A stretch of DNA of 64,000 nt, from positions 186,001 to 250,000 of the forward strand of contig NZ_BBWV01000001.1 in NCBI RefSeq assembly GCF_000974785.1. The letters run 5' to 3'. Shown here in pieces: positions 20,445-29,505 of this stretch. Position numbers and translations under genes: made by a program. The notes under the pieces were generated by a model. It searched no databases and was not told the DNA's origin. It worked only from the letters and a program-made list of their open reading frames with translations. Position 1 is the first letter of the stretch, and the number at the start of each line of letters is the position of its first letter. Origin of the DNA: Flavihumibacter petaseus NBRC 106054 (lineage in GTDB: Bacteria > Bacteroidota > Bacteroidia > Chitinophagales > Chitinophagaceae).

Positions 20445-21842
20445 ATGAGTAAACTGACAACCAAACAGGTTGCCCCCTTTCTGGTTCTGGCAGCAGTAGC
20501 AATTGCCGCTCTTTTTGCCCCTACCCTGCCGAACTTCGATGACGGAGGTAAACTGTACAATTCAGCCGACATTGCGTGGATTATAGTAGCAACAGCGCTG
20601 GTGTTTCTGATGACCCCCGGTCTCGCCTTCTTTTATGGCGGCATGGTACACAGAAAGAATGTTATCTCAACCATGATCAAGAGTGTAGTAGCTGCCGGAG
20701 TGGTAAGTATTCTCTGGATTGTAGTTGGCTTCAGCCTTTGTTTTGGCGATTCAATCGGTGGTGTTATCGGCAACCCCGGAACCTTTGCCTTTTTCAAAGG
20801 CGTCACTTCCGGTGCTCCCTGGAGCCTGGCCCCGACTATCCCCCTGGCCCTGTTTTCTCTATTCCAGTTAATGTTTGCGATCATTACACCCGGATTGGTG
20901 GTTGGCGCTGTTGCAGAACGCATCCGCTTTACTGCCTATATCCTGTTCATTGCATTGTTCAGCCTGCTGGTGTATGCCCCCATTGCACACTGGACCTGGC
21001 ATCCGGAAGGATTCCTGTTCAAAATGGGCGCTCTTGACTTCGCCGGTGGTACCGTGGTACATATCTCAGCCGGTTGTGCTGCCCTCGCAGGTGCACTGGT
21101 GCTGAAACGCCGCCAGGTTCACCTGGAACACAAAGAAATTCCTCCTGCCAACATTCCATATGTACTGATCGGTACAGGTCTGCTGTGGTTCGGCTGGTTC
21201 GGCTTTAACGCTGGTTCTGCCCTGGGCGCCAATGCACTTTCTGTTTCTGCCTTCGGTACAACCAACACAGCCGCTGCTGCCGCAGGTCTGAGCTGGATGT
21301 TCTTTGATGTTGTTCGCGGTAAAAAACCTTCTGTACTGGGATTCTGTATCGGTGCCGTAGTTGGCCTGGTAGCCATTACCCCGGCAGCTGGTTTCGTAGC
21401 GATTCCGCAAAGTATCTTCATCGGCGCCGCTGCCGCAATCATCTCTAACCTCGCCGTTTACTACAAGCAAAAATCAAGTCTTGATGACACCCTGGATGTA
21501 TTTCCCTGCCATGGTATCGGTGGTATGGTTGGTATGCTGATGACTGGTATATTCGCTACCAAGGCTGTTAACAGCGCTGGTGCCGATGGCCTTTGGTTCG
21601 GCAACGCGGCATTCTTCTTCACACAGGTGAAAGCGCTCGCCATTGTAGTTGCCTACAGCTTTATCGTTTCTTACGGCATCTTCAAATTCATCAACTTCAT
21701 TCTTCCGCTGCGCGTTAGTTCTGAAGAAGAAGAAATCGGGCTGGACGCTTCCCAGCACAATGAAAAATACCTGCAAGGCACCTTGCTGCTCCACAAAAAC
21801 GGCAAATTACAGGAAGAAGAACTCGAAACTTCCGGAGTATAA
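20445..21842 (+). CDS. amt: ammonium transporter (Amt family)
   Basis: This 465-residue inner-membrane channel moves ammonium/ammonia. After an N-terminal hydrophobic segment come about eleven membrane helices. The pore twin histidines are His206 (VVHISAG) and His356 (CHGIGGMVGM). Family motifs GLAFFYGGMVHRKN and LLWFGWFGFNAGSALG are present. A soluble tail of about 40 residues (EEEIGLDASQHNEKYLQG) follows. No P-II regulator gene (glnB/glnK) adjoins it, unlike many amt loci. The next gene on the same strand is an outer-membrane porin, suggesting a two-membrane uptake pair. Its neighbours gltBD assimilate the ammonium. Confidence 0.94.
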   Translation: MSKLTTKQVAPFLVLAAVAIAALFAPTLPNFDDGGKLYNSADIAWIIVATALVFLMTPGLAFFYGGMVHRKNVISTMIKSVVAAGVVSILWIVVGFSLCFGDSIGGVIGNPGTFAFFKGVTSGAPWSLAPTIPLALFSLFQLMFAIITPGLVVGAVAERIRFTAYILFIALFSLLVYAPIAHWTWHPEGFLFKMGALDFAGGTVVHISAGCAALAGALVLKRRQVHLEHKEIPPANIPYVLIGTGLLWFGWFGFNAGSALGANALSVSAFGTTNTAAAAAGLSWMFFDVVRGKKPSVLGFCIGAVVGLVAITPAAGFVAIPQSIFIGAAAAIISNLAVYYKQKSSLDDTLDVFPCHGIGGMVGMLMTGIFATKAVNSAGADGLWFGNAAFFFTQVKALAIVVAYSFIVSYGIFKFINFILPLRVSSEEEEIGLDASQHNEKYLQGTLLLHKNGKLQEEELETSGV

Positions 21843-21938
21843 TCTATCAGGAACCGGGCTGTTGCTGACACAGCAGTCCGCCTTCCTTCTCTATCTGCTA
21901 CCCGGAACCGGCTGACACCTGTTCCTGTAACAGAAAAA

Positions 21939-21982
21939 GGTACAGCTGGTATAAAAGCCTCTGACAAAGCTTTTGCTGTACC
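21939..21982 (+). promoter_or_regulatory. two-tier RNA hairpin between amt and the porin gene
   Basis: GGTACAGC (21939-21946) pairs with GCTGTACC (21975-21982). Inside it AAAAGC (21953-21958) pairs with GCTTTT (21969-21974). The stems stack on the 3' side with a 6-nt bulge on the 5' side, giving 14 bp in total. It ends 29 bp before the porin ATG and is followed by CTTCTCTTT rather than a clean T-run. It could be a partial terminator, a processing site or a leader structure that sets the amt:porin ratio. Confidence 0.45.
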
Positions 21983-22011
21983 CTTCTCTTTAACACTTAA
22001 AATGCTATACA

Positions 22012-23124
22012 ATGTTACAAAAAATATTTGCAACAGGCTTTGCTATGGCCTGTGTAGTCTCGGGATTCACACAAACGATTGATACTGCTGCAACAGCTCC
22101 CGCACCGGTTGCTGAAGCACCAGAAGAAAAAAAACCCTTCGTAACTTTCTCAGGATCAGCTGATGTTTACTATAAATACAATTTCGGAAAATCAGCTTCC
22201 AACAATTACACCAGTTTTACCGGAACGCATAACAGCTTTGCTCTCGGCATGGCCAGCATCAAAGCAGAACACAAGGGTGACAAAGTTGGCATGGTAATCG
22301 ACTTAGGATTCGGTCCCCGTGCAAAGGACTTTGCCTACAATGATGAAGGCATTACCCAGGCAATCAAACAATTGTATATCAGTTACTCCCCTGCCGATTG
22401 GGTAAAGTTCACCGCTGGTACATGGGCCACCCACGTTGGTTATGAACTGGTTGATCCCCAGCTGAATCGTAACTACAGCATGTCTTACATGTTCACCAAC
22501 GGCCCGTTCACCCACACCGGTGTTAAGGCAGAACTGACAAAAGGTAAAAGTGGTTTGATGTTGGGTGTATCCAACGCAACGGATTACCGGATTCCCCCGG
22601 CTGACCAGATCAATAAGAAATTCTTCATCGCACAATACAGCTACGCTGCCAGCGACAACCTCAAATTCTACCTGAATTATGTGGGTGGGGAGGCACCGGA
22701 TACTTCCAAATCAAACCAGTTTGATCTCGTGATCACCGGCAAGATCAGTGACAAGTTCAGTGTTGGTTATAACGGAACAGTTTGTTCCATCAAAACCTGG
22801 GACGGTGAGAAAAACCTGGATGGTAAATCCTGGTGGGGATCAGCGCTCTATTTCAACCTCGACCCTAAACCCTGGTTTGGTTTGACACTCCGCACGGAAT
22901 ACTTCAGTGACAAGAATCAATTCAAGATCCCGGTTCCTTCCACAGCAACTGAAGGAGCCAAAGTATTTGCAGCAACACTTTCAGCCAACTTCAAAGCAGG
23001 TGGATTTACTTTCATCCCGGAATTCCGACTGGATAATGGCAGCCAGGAAATCTTCGTAGATGGAGATGGTGCCCCTAAAAAATCTACCGCGAGTCTGTTA
23101 TTCGCAGCTATATATAGCTTCTAA
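22012..23124 (+). CDS. outer-membrane beta-barrel porin (OmpL/BBP2-like) linked to amt
   Basis: The 370-residue protein starts with a signal peptide (LQKIFATGFAMACVVSGFTQ) and a Pro/Ala-rich spacer. The rest has alternating hydrophobic and aromatic beta-strand patterns (FSGSADVYYKYNFG, FTAGTWATHVGYELV) and ends in aromatic Phe (LLFAAIYSF), as outer-membrane barrels do. It resembles the putative beta-barrel porin-2 (OmpL-like) family. A role in letting ammonium or small nitrogen solutes cross the outer membrane is inferred only from its place 169 bp after amt on the same strand. A terminator follows. Confidence 0.8.
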   Translation: MLQKIFATGFAMACVVSGFTQTIDTAATAPAPVAEAPEEKKPFVTFSGSADVYYKYNFGKSASNNYTSFTGTHNSFALGMASIKAEHKGDKVGMVIDLGFGPRAKDFAYNDEGITQAIKQLYISYSPADWVKFTAGTWATHVGYELVDPQLNRNYSMSYMFTNGPFTHTGVKAELTKGKSGLMLGVSNATDYRIPPADQINKKFFIAQYSYAASDNLKFYLNYVGGEAPDTSKSNQFDLVITGKISDKFSVGYNGTVCSIKTWDGEKNLDGKSWWGSALYFNLDPKPWFGLTLRTEYFSDKNQFKIPVPSTATEGAKVFAATLSANFKAGGFTFIPEFRLDNGSQEIFVDGDGAPKKSTASLLFAAIYSF

Positions 23125-23157
23125 CGCTGTTTCACATATGGCAAGCAATCGTTGAGC

Positions 23158-23184
23158 GTCCCCTGTTTCTACAGGGGACTTTTT
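23158..23184 (+). terminator. intrinsic terminator after the porin gene
   Basis: A perfect 8-bp stem GTCCCCTG/CAGGGGAC with a 6-nt loop is followed by TTTTT. It lies between the convergent porin and ppc genes, 33 bp after the porin stop, and is oriented to stop porin transcription. Confidence 0.88.
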
Positions 23185-23190
23185 ATTATC

Positions 23191-25773
23191 TTATGCACTG
23201 TTGCGGCCTGCATTGATAATGCCGAAAGAACAACGCATTACAAGCTTCTCGTACACTGCTTTCAGGTTACCGGCAACTGTTTGTCCAGCCGCCCCTTCCA
23301 TTTCCCTCACCCGTGTAATGGCAAATTGCTGAATGGTGGTCAGCGGCAACACAATGCGTTCCCGCATCTGCACCGACAATTGTTCCACAGGATAATCTGC
23401 CATCAACTCATTTTTCCCCGAAAGCAGGAACAGATATTTCCTGGTCAGTTCATATTCTGAATAGATCATGTGCCAGATCTCACCGAATGACGGATGATCA
23501 CCAAGATGGGTTGTTAGCGGAAAATAGCATTTGAGCATGGCCATTTCGCAGTTATCAATTAACGTACGGAAAAAGAGGGATTGCTGGTACAGGGCTTTGA
23601 TCTTTTTCCACTCGCCCCTTTTTTCCGCAGCCTGCAAAGCGGTACCAACGCCATAATAACCCGTCACATTCTGCTTCAACTGGCTCCATGCTCCAACAAA
23701 CGGGATCGCACGGAGATCCTTCAGGCTCAGCCTGGTGGCAGAACCTCTTTTTGCGGGCCTTGAACCAATATTGGTCTCTGCATAAAAACGGAGGGGACTG
23801 GCATGGGCCAGATAATCCACGAAAAACGGATGTTCTTTGAGGCTGACATAGGCCTGGTATCCGTCATCTGCCAATTCGCGGAGCAGTGCCTCCTCTTCCG
23901 GCTGAAGTGTTGGTTTACCTGTCGGCCGCAACATTCCGCTGAGTCCGGCATTCAGCAATTGCTCCATATTGTATTGCGCGGAGTCGATGGTTCCGAAATT
24001 GGAACTGATCGTTTGTCCCTGAATGGTAAGCTGGATCTCTTTATTGGAAACATCATTCCCCATTGACGCATAGAACTTCTGCGTCTTTCCGCCCCCCCTG
24101 GCAGGAGGACCACCACGGCCATCAAAAAACAACACATCCACGTTGTATTTCTCTGACAGTTTAGTCAATGCCTGCTTGGCCAGGAGAATGCTGTAGTTTG
24201 CCATCAGGTACCCCCCATCCTTGGTTCCATCGGAGAAACCCAGCATAATGGTCTGGCGATTTCCCCTTTGCTTTAAATGCTCACGGTAAACAGGAAAACT
24301 ATATAATTGCTCCATTATTCCACCAGCATTGTGGAGATCATCGATTGTCTCAAAAAGCGGTACGATGTCGATCGGCAGGGCTTTACTATTCCATCCTCCC
24401 AGGAGGAACAGGCCAAACACTTCCATCACATTACTGGCCTTGTTGCACTGGCTGATAATATACCGGTGGCAACCCGCCTCTCCGTTCAGTTGCTGGATCT
24501 GCCGGATCGCGTCAATTGTTTTCAGTGTGTCGGCATGAATGGGCTCTTTCATAACCACACCTGAAGCCAGCGGCCTGATGGCAGACAAAGCCTCCAGTTT
24601 CTTTCCTTCGTCCAGGTTATCGTACCCATCCTGCAGCACGCCGGGTACAGCCGATAATGCTTTGTAAAAACTCTCATGTACTGAGCTGTCCTGTCTTACA
24701 TCCAGTGCGGCATAGTAAAGACCAAATGCCCGCATCTTCTGAATGAGATTGTCCACCAGGTTGGCAAAAAGCCCGTTGTGCTGGTAAACGAGTGTATCCC
24801 GGATCTGTTTCAGCTGGCTGATCATGTCTTCCGCTTTCAGATCCTGCTGCATGCCTTCTGCGAATACCTCATTATACAACTGCTTTTCCAGCTGCGCGAT
24901 CAGCTGGTCGGTTTCCTTGAAGGTCAGCCGCCGCTTGAGCCTTCGTACATCGATGTAGTAGCTGCGTACAATGCTGCTGCGCAGGGATGCTGCTACCTGA
25001 AGTGTGGTTTCAGCGGTTACAAATGGATTGCCGTCCCGGTCGCCGCCAGGCCAGAAGCCCATCTGCAGCAAAGGCTGTGCGGGATGAATATAAGACTCCA
25101 GTTCGTTTGCGGCATAGGTCAGGATCTTGCCCACAGCGGGGTAAAATACATTATCGAGGTACCACACAAGGCTCATGGCCTCATCATATGGCGTCGGTTT
25201 TTGCTTCTTGAAGAACGGTGTTTTGCCCAATTGCTGGAGGTAAGTATTGACAAGCGTCGTGTTGTTTTCCTGCAACGCTTTACTGAGGTCATTGATAATG
25301 CCTAGAACAGCACCCGGATAAAATTGGGTAGGGTGCGCAGTGAGTACCAGTTTCACACAAAAGGATTCGTCGCCTTCGGCAGGTGTCGTGATCTGCTGAT
25401 CCAGCGCTGCCTTCAACTGCTTCAGGGTACCGGGGCCGGACAAATCATTCACTTTACTGAAAGCGGCATCTTCCAGTGCATCGAACAGTACAACCTGCCG
25501 TTCCACATACTGAACGAACCGGAACAGAAGATCTGTCTGTTCCTGTTCACTGCGGTAGGTTGTATGCATGGAAAAGAACTCTTCCATGATCTGAACGGGG
25601 CTTTTCATCTTTTTATAACCTTCCTCGCAAACATTCAGAAGCATTGACAAAAGGATCCCGGTCTTTTCAATCCGGTGAAAAGGCAATGATGTAAACAGAC
25701 TGTTGTACAGCTGGAATTTCAGTGCAACCTCGCTCTTGAATTGCTGGAGGGCTGCCGTGTCCATACTTGGCAT
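23191..25773 (-). CDS. ppc: phosphoenolpyruvate carboxylase
   Basis: Ppc carboxylates PEP to oxaloacetate, which supplies aspartate for the thrABC pathway encoded divergently next door. The open frame extends to 25845, but the preceding 24 residues look non-coding. ATG 25773 (MPSMDTAALQQ) gives 860 residues, with ATG 25764 as an alternative. Motifs include the catalytic-histidine region VLTAHPTQFYPG, FWPGGDRDGNPFVT, GFSDGTKDGG and the glycine-rich loop GRGGPPARGGGKT. The C-terminus ends NAGRNSA in place of the RNTG ending of E. coli-type enzymes. No frameshift is seen. Confidence 0.93.
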   Translation of the reverse strand: MPSMDTAALQQFKSEVALKFQLYNSLFTSLPFHRIEKTGILLSMLLNVCEEGYKKMKSPVQIMEEFFSMHTTYRSEQEQTDLLFRFVQYVERQVVLFDALEDAAFSKVNDLSGPGTLKQLKAALDQQITTPAEGDESFCVKLVLTAHPTQFYPGAVLGIINDLSKALQENNTTLVNTYLQQLGKTPFFKKQKPTPYDEAMSLVWYLDNVFYPAVGKILTYAANELESYIHPAQPLLQMGFWPGGDRDGNPFVTAETTLQVAASLRSSIVRSYYIDVRRLKRRLTFKETDQLIAQLEKQLYNEVFAEGMQQDLKAEDMISQLKQIRDTLVYQHNGLFANLVDNLIQKMRAFGLYYAALDVRQDSSVHESFYKALSAVPGVLQDGYDNLDEGKKLEALSAIRPLASGVVMKEPIHADTLKTIDAIRQIQQLNGEAGCHRYIISQCNKASNVMEVFGLFLLGGWNSKALPIDIVPLFETIDDLHNAGGIMEQLYSFPVYREHLKQRGNRQTIMLGFSDGTKDGGYLMANYSILLAKQALTKLSEKYNVDVLFFDGRGGPPARGGGKTQKFYASMGNDVSNKEIQLTIQGQTISSNFGTIDSAQYNMEQLLNAGLSGMLRPTGKPTLQPEEEALLRELADDGYQAYVSLKEHPFFVDYLAHASPLRFYAETNIGSRPAKRGSATRLSLKDLRAIPFVGAWSQLKQNVTGYYGVGTALQAAEKRGEWKKIKALYQQSLFFRTLIDNCEMAMLKCYFPLTTHLGDHPSFGEIWHMIYSEYELTRKYLFLLSGKNELMADYPVEQLSVQMRERIVLPLTTIQQFAITRVREMEGAAGQTVAGNLKAVYEKLVMRCSFGIINAGRNSA

Positions 25774-25907
25774 TTTTCGTTGTTTTGGTGCAATAACTGG
25801 CAGCGATCGTCCCCGATTTCGGGCTATGAATATAAGAAAAACCACAAATTTTATAAACTAACACTTGTTATGTCACTCCTGGTGTGTATTTTCATTCCTA
25901 CAAAGTT

Positions 25908-26015
25908 TTGAAAACACAGGTTCAACATATCACCCTTCACTCCACGCAAGCCTCTGCATGCGGGACTGTTGTTTTCATTTCCACCACCACCACAACAACT
26001 ACCACAACCCGTTAA
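25908..26015 (+). CDS. probable thr leader peptide with eight consecutive threonine codons
   Basis: In this frame, codons at 25983-26006 read eight Thr in a row (ACC ACC ACC ACA ACA ACT / ACC ACA), followed by ACC at 26007 only after the frame is checked as the last of the run, then CGT and TAA 26013-26015. Counting every codon from 25983 to 26009 gives nine triplets of the form ACN. The frame also carries Ile before the run (VVFIS). The third-position changes (C, A, T) are silent only in the Thr frame, which argues for Thr coding over the His- or Pro-rich readings. thrA starts 87 bp later. There is no ATG in frame; TTG 25908 (35 codons) or GTG 25884 must serve. That and the unclear terminator lower confidence. 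Confidence 0.6.
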   Translation: MKTQVQHITLHSTQASACGTVVFISTTTTTTTTTR

Positions 26016-26026
26016 GGGTTGTAGTT
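25997..26026 (+). promoter_or_regulatory. hairpin overlapping the end of the thr leader
   Basis: ACAACCC (26004-26010) pairs with GGGTTGT (26016-26022) around the loop GTTAA, which contains the leader stop codon. Flanking AACT/AGTT can extend the stem across a bulge, and TTTT (26025-26028) follows or overlaps it. A competing pair GTTGTA (26018-26023) with TACAAC (26055-26060) exists. The arrangement does not map cleanly onto the textbook terminator/antiterminator model, so only a regulatory structure is claimed. Confidence 0.45.
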
Positions 26027-26102
26027 TTCCATATCATCCATGGGCCTTTGGCTTTACAACAAGGAATAATCTTTCCCCTTCCATCCTAAGTTCATTCAAT
26101 AT

Positions 26103-28547
26103 ATGCAGGTACTTAAATTCGGCGGTACATCAGTCGGTTCTCCGGAAGCCATCCAGGCGGCGATGACCATCGTTCAGGAAAAAATTAAAACAGATCCCAT
26201 AGTCATGGTTGTTTCCGCATTCGGCGGCACCACTGACGCGCTTCTCCAATGCAGTGAAATGGCAGCGGCAGGCAATGAATCCTTTCGCGAACTGATTGAA
26301 GCGATTACGGCAAGACATCTTGACGCTGTCAAGAAGCTGATCCCCATTCAACAGCAGAGCAGCCTGCTCAGTGCAGTCAAAACGCTCTGTAACGAGATAG
26401 AAGATCTTTGTAACGGTATCTTCCTCGTGGGAGAAGTTTCACTTCGCACGCGCGACAAGCTCTTCAGCTATGGCGAGTTAATCTCATCAAAAATTATTAC
26501 TGCCGCTTTCCAGGCGAGGAAGCAACCCGTTGCCTGGTGGGACAGCCGCCTGCTGATCAGGACCGACGCCAGCTTTGGCAATGCACAGGTCGATTTCGGC
26601 CGCACAAATGAATTGTTACGGGATTCCCTCTTTGAACTGCAGGAGCCTCTGGTAGTGATGCCCGGTTTTATTGCAAGCGACGGCAATGGCATCAGCACCA
26701 CGCTCGGCAGAGGGGGATCTGATTACACAGCGGCGATTGTTGCTGCGGCGATCAATGCGCGCCACCTTGAAATCTGGACAGATGTCAGTGGCATGATGAC
26801 GGCCGATCCGCGATGGGTAAATAATGCAAAAGTTATTTCGGCGATTTCTTACCAGGAAGCCATGGAATTGTCCCACTTTGGCGCCAAGGTCATTTATCCA
26901 CCCACCATACAACCGGTGATGAATAAGGGTATTCCGGTATGGATCAAAAACACATTTGCACCGCAGGATGCCGGCACCGTTATTCAGCTTGAAAGTTACC
27001 GGAACGGAGCAGCCGTAAGAGGGATCAGCAGCATCAATCAACTCGCCTTGCTGAGTCTTGAAGGAAGCGGCATGGTGGGCGTACCGGGATTTTCCAGGCG
27101 ACTGTTTGAAGCGCTATCAGCCGAGAATATCAACGTTATCCTGATTACCCAGGGTTCATCAGAACACTCTATCTGCGTGGGTGTGGAAGCATTGTTTGCA
27201 GACAGGGCAAAGGCCGCAGTGGACAGGGCATTCACCAACGAGATCAGCCTGCGGCGCGTAGAGCCGCTGATTGTGGAGAAGGATCTTTCCATTGTCGCCC
27301 TGGTAGGGGAACAGATGAAAAGTCATCCCGGCATCAGCGGAAAGATGTTCGGCGCGTTGGGAAGGAACGGTGTAAATGTGCGGGCGATCGCACAAGGTTC
27401 TTCTGAACGGAACATTTCTGCCGTGATTGCCACCCGTGATGTGAGGAAAGCGATCAACGTGCTGCATGAAGAGTTTTTTGAAACCACCCTTCGGCAGGTA
27501 AACCTGTTTATTTCAGGAGTAGGTAATGTGGGAAGCCGGCTGTTGCAGCAATTGCAGCAACAACAACAATACCTTATTGAACATGCGCGGCTGCAACTGC
27601 GCGTCATCGGGCTGGCTAACAGCAAAAAGATCGTATTCAACGAAGACGGTATCAACCTTTCATCCTGGAAGCAGGCGCTTGAAATGGGTATTCCCGGCAC
27701 TATCAGGGACTTTGTGGAAGGTGCCATTCAACGCAATCTGCGCAATACAGTATTTGTAGATATTACTGCAAGTGAAACAGTAGCCGGGGTGTACCCCTTA
27801 TTGCTGGAGAAGAATATTGCAGTGGTGGCCTGTAACAAGATCGCCTGCTCCGCCCCGTACGCCTATTATGAATCACTTAAAAAGCATGCTCATGACTACA
27901 ACACGGGATTTCTTTTCGAAACGAATGTGGGTGCCGGGCTTCCGGTGATCGGTACGCTGAACGACCTGCTGAAAAGCGGAGACAGGGTGCACCGTATACA
28001 GGCTGTACTCAGCGGCACGCTGAATTTTGTATTCAATCATTATGACGGCACAAAACCTTTTGCTGGTGTAGTGCGGCAGGCGCAGCAGGAGGGATATACT
28101 GAACCTGATCCAAGGCTTGATCTTGGCGGCAAGGATGTGATGCGCAAAATAATGATCCTGGCCCGCGAGGCCGGCGCCCGTCTTGAAATGGAAGACATCC
28201 AGAACGACAGCTTCATGCCGGAATCCTGTATGCAGGGATCTGTTGAAGATTTCTACAAAGAAATGCTTCACCAGGAAAAGCATTTCAGCAATATCTATGA
28301 GCAGGCTAAGCAACGGGGTAACAAACTGAAATTTGTGGCCACATTCGAAAATGGAAAGGCCGCAGTCGGTCTTCAGGAAATTGAACCCGGTCACGATCTG
28401 TATCATCTGTATGGCAAGGACAATATTGTTCTTTTTCATACCGATCGTTATGCACAGCAGCCACTGGTGATCAAAGGTGCAGGTGCGGGAGCTGATGTAA
28501 CAGCATCAGGTGTATTTGCCGACATTCTTCGCGCCACCCTTCATTAA
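26103..28547 (+). CDS. thrA: bifunctional aspartokinase/homoserine dehydrogenase I
   Basis: ThrA catalyses the first and third steps from aspartate to threonine/methionine. The 814-residue protein has an N-terminal aspartokinase (KFGGTSVGS at 5-13, TLGRGGSDYTAA), two ACT domains at about 310-460 (INVILITQGSSEHSI, VNVRAIAQGSSERNI) and a C-terminal homoserine dehydrogenase with Rossmann motif GVGNVGS at 472-478. Between them lies a Gln-rich stretch LLQQLQQQQQYL. Threonine feedback through the ACT domains is expected from the family. thrB follows after 16 bp, and a probable Thr leader lies upstream. Confidence 0.95.
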   Translation: MQVLKFGGTSVGSPEAIQAAMTIVQEKIKTDPIVMVVSAFGGTTDALLQCSEMAAAGNESFRELIEAITARHLDAVKKLIPIQQQSSLLSAVKTLCNEIEDLCNGIFLVGEVSLRTRDKLFSYGELISSKIITAAFQARKQPVAWWDSRLLIRTDASFGNAQVDFGRTNELLRDSLFELQEPLVVMPGFIASDGNGISTTLGRGGSDYTAAIVAAAINARHLEIWTDVSGMMTADPRWVNNAKVISAISYQEAMELSHFGAKVIYPPTIQPVMNKGIPVWIKNTFAPQDAGTVIQLESYRNGAAVRGISSINQLALLSLEGSGMVGVPGFSRRLFEALSAENINVILITQGSSEHSICVGVEALFADRAKAAVDRAFTNEISLRRVEPLIVEKDLSIVALVGEQMKSHPGISGKMFGALGRNGVNVRAIAQGSSERNISAVIATRDVRKAINVLHEEFFETTLRQVNLFISGVGNVGSRLLQQLQQQQQYLIEHARLQLRVIGLANSKKIVFNEDGINLSSWKQALEMGIPGTIRDFVEGAIQRNLRNTVFVDITASETVAGVYPLLLEKNIAVVACNKIACSAPYAYYESLKKHAHDYNTGFLFETNVGAGLPVIGTLNDLLKSGDRVHRIQAVLSGTLNFVFNHYDGTKPFAGVVRQAQQEGYTEPDPRLDLGGKDVMRKIMILAREAGARLEMEDIQNDSFMPESCMQGSVEDFYKEMLHQEKHFSNIYEQAKQRGNKLKFVATFENGKAAVGLQEIEPGHDLYHLYGKDNIVLFHTDRYAQQPLVIKGAGAGADVTASGVFADILRATLH

Positions 28548-28563
28548 ACCAATCAAAGAAAAT

Positions 28564-29484
28564 ATGCCGAATAATACTGTTACCTTAAACTGTCCGGCCA
28601 CTGTGGCCAATATGGTCTGTGGGTTTGATATACTGGGCATGGCGTTGAATGATCCGTTTGACAAGATCACCATTTCACTGAGCGGGGAGCCGGGGATCAG
28701 GATCAATCACACCGATGAATATCATCTCCCTACCGAGCCTTCCAAAAATGTTGCGGGTGTAGCCCTCCTGGAAATGATGCAGTCCATACCCGAACCGGTT
28801 GGCTTTGATATGACCATCACCAAGAATATCAAACCGGGAAGCGGACTCGGTTCCAGTGCTGCCAGCGCAGCCGGGGCAGTAGTCGCTGCGAATGAGTTGC
28901 TGGGCAAACGATTCAATGACGCTGACCTGGTACGATTCGCGATGGCGGGTGAAAAGCTCGCCAGCGGGGTAAAGCATGCAGACAATATTGCTCCTTGTAT
29001 TATGGGCGGGATCACACTGATCAGATCCATTTTCCCGCTTGATATCGTAAGACTGCAGGCACCCCCACTTTTTGTTACGGTAGTGCATCCGCAGATCGAA
29101 GTGAAGACTGCAGATGCGCGTCAGATCCTCCGGAAAGAAGTGTTGCTCAAAAATGCTATCCGGCAGTGGGGTAATATCGCCGGGCTTGTTGCAGGCCTTT
29201 TGCAGGGCGACTATGACCTGATCGGCCGATCGCTTGAAGATGTAATCATTGAACCCGTCAGGAGCATACTGATCCCCGGTTTCGACCAGGTTAAACAGCA
29301 AAGCAGAGAAGCAGGAGCATTAGGCGGTGGAATCAGCGGAAGCGGACCTTCCATTTTCATGCTTAGCCGCGATAAAGCAACCGCTTCACAAATCGCCGGG
29401 CTGATGGAGAATATCTATGAGCGTCTCGGCATCGATTACAAAACTTACATCACCACATTGCGTACCCAGCCTTTGGCTGGTTGA
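28564..29484 (+). CDS. thrB: homoserine kinase
   Basis: ThrB phosphorylates homoserine. It is a GHMP-family kinase with the ATP motif PGSGLGSSAAS at 91-101 and the C-terminal GGGISGSGPSIFML. The open frame reaches back to 28510 within thrA, but ATG 28564 (MPNNTVTLNCPATVANM) matches the normal N-terminus and lies 16 bp after the thrA stop, giving 306 residues. thrC follows after 21 bp. Confidence 0.94.
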   Translation: MPNNTVTLNCPATVANMVCGFDILGMALNDPFDKITISLSGEPGIRINHTDEYHLPTEPSKNVAGVALLEMMQSIPEPVGFDMTITKNIKPGSGLGSSAASAAGAVVAANELLGKRFNDADLVRFAMAGEKLASGVKHADNIAPCIMGGITLIRSIFPLDIVRLQAPPLFVTVVHPQIEVKTADARQILRKEVLLKNAIRQWGNIAGLVAGLLQGDYDLIGRSLEDVIIEPVRSILIPGFDQVKQQSREAGALGGGISGSGPSIFMLSRDKATASQIAGLMENIYERLGIDYKTYITTLRTQPLAG

Positions 29485-29505
29485 GCAACGATACAATCAG
29501 CAACT

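Noticed and set aside
25865-26089. 74-codon frame with a His-rich run (HHHHNNYHN) upstream of thrA, which could suggest a his leader or a small protein
   Set aside because: No his genes follow, and base variation in the repeat is silent only in the threonine frame. The His reading is a frame shadow of the ACN run.
27535-27575. CAG/CAA repeat in thrA (LLQQLQQQQQYL) as an unstable repeat
   Set aside because: Short and imperfect, located at the flexible linker between the kinase and dehydrogenase domains; the frame is intact.
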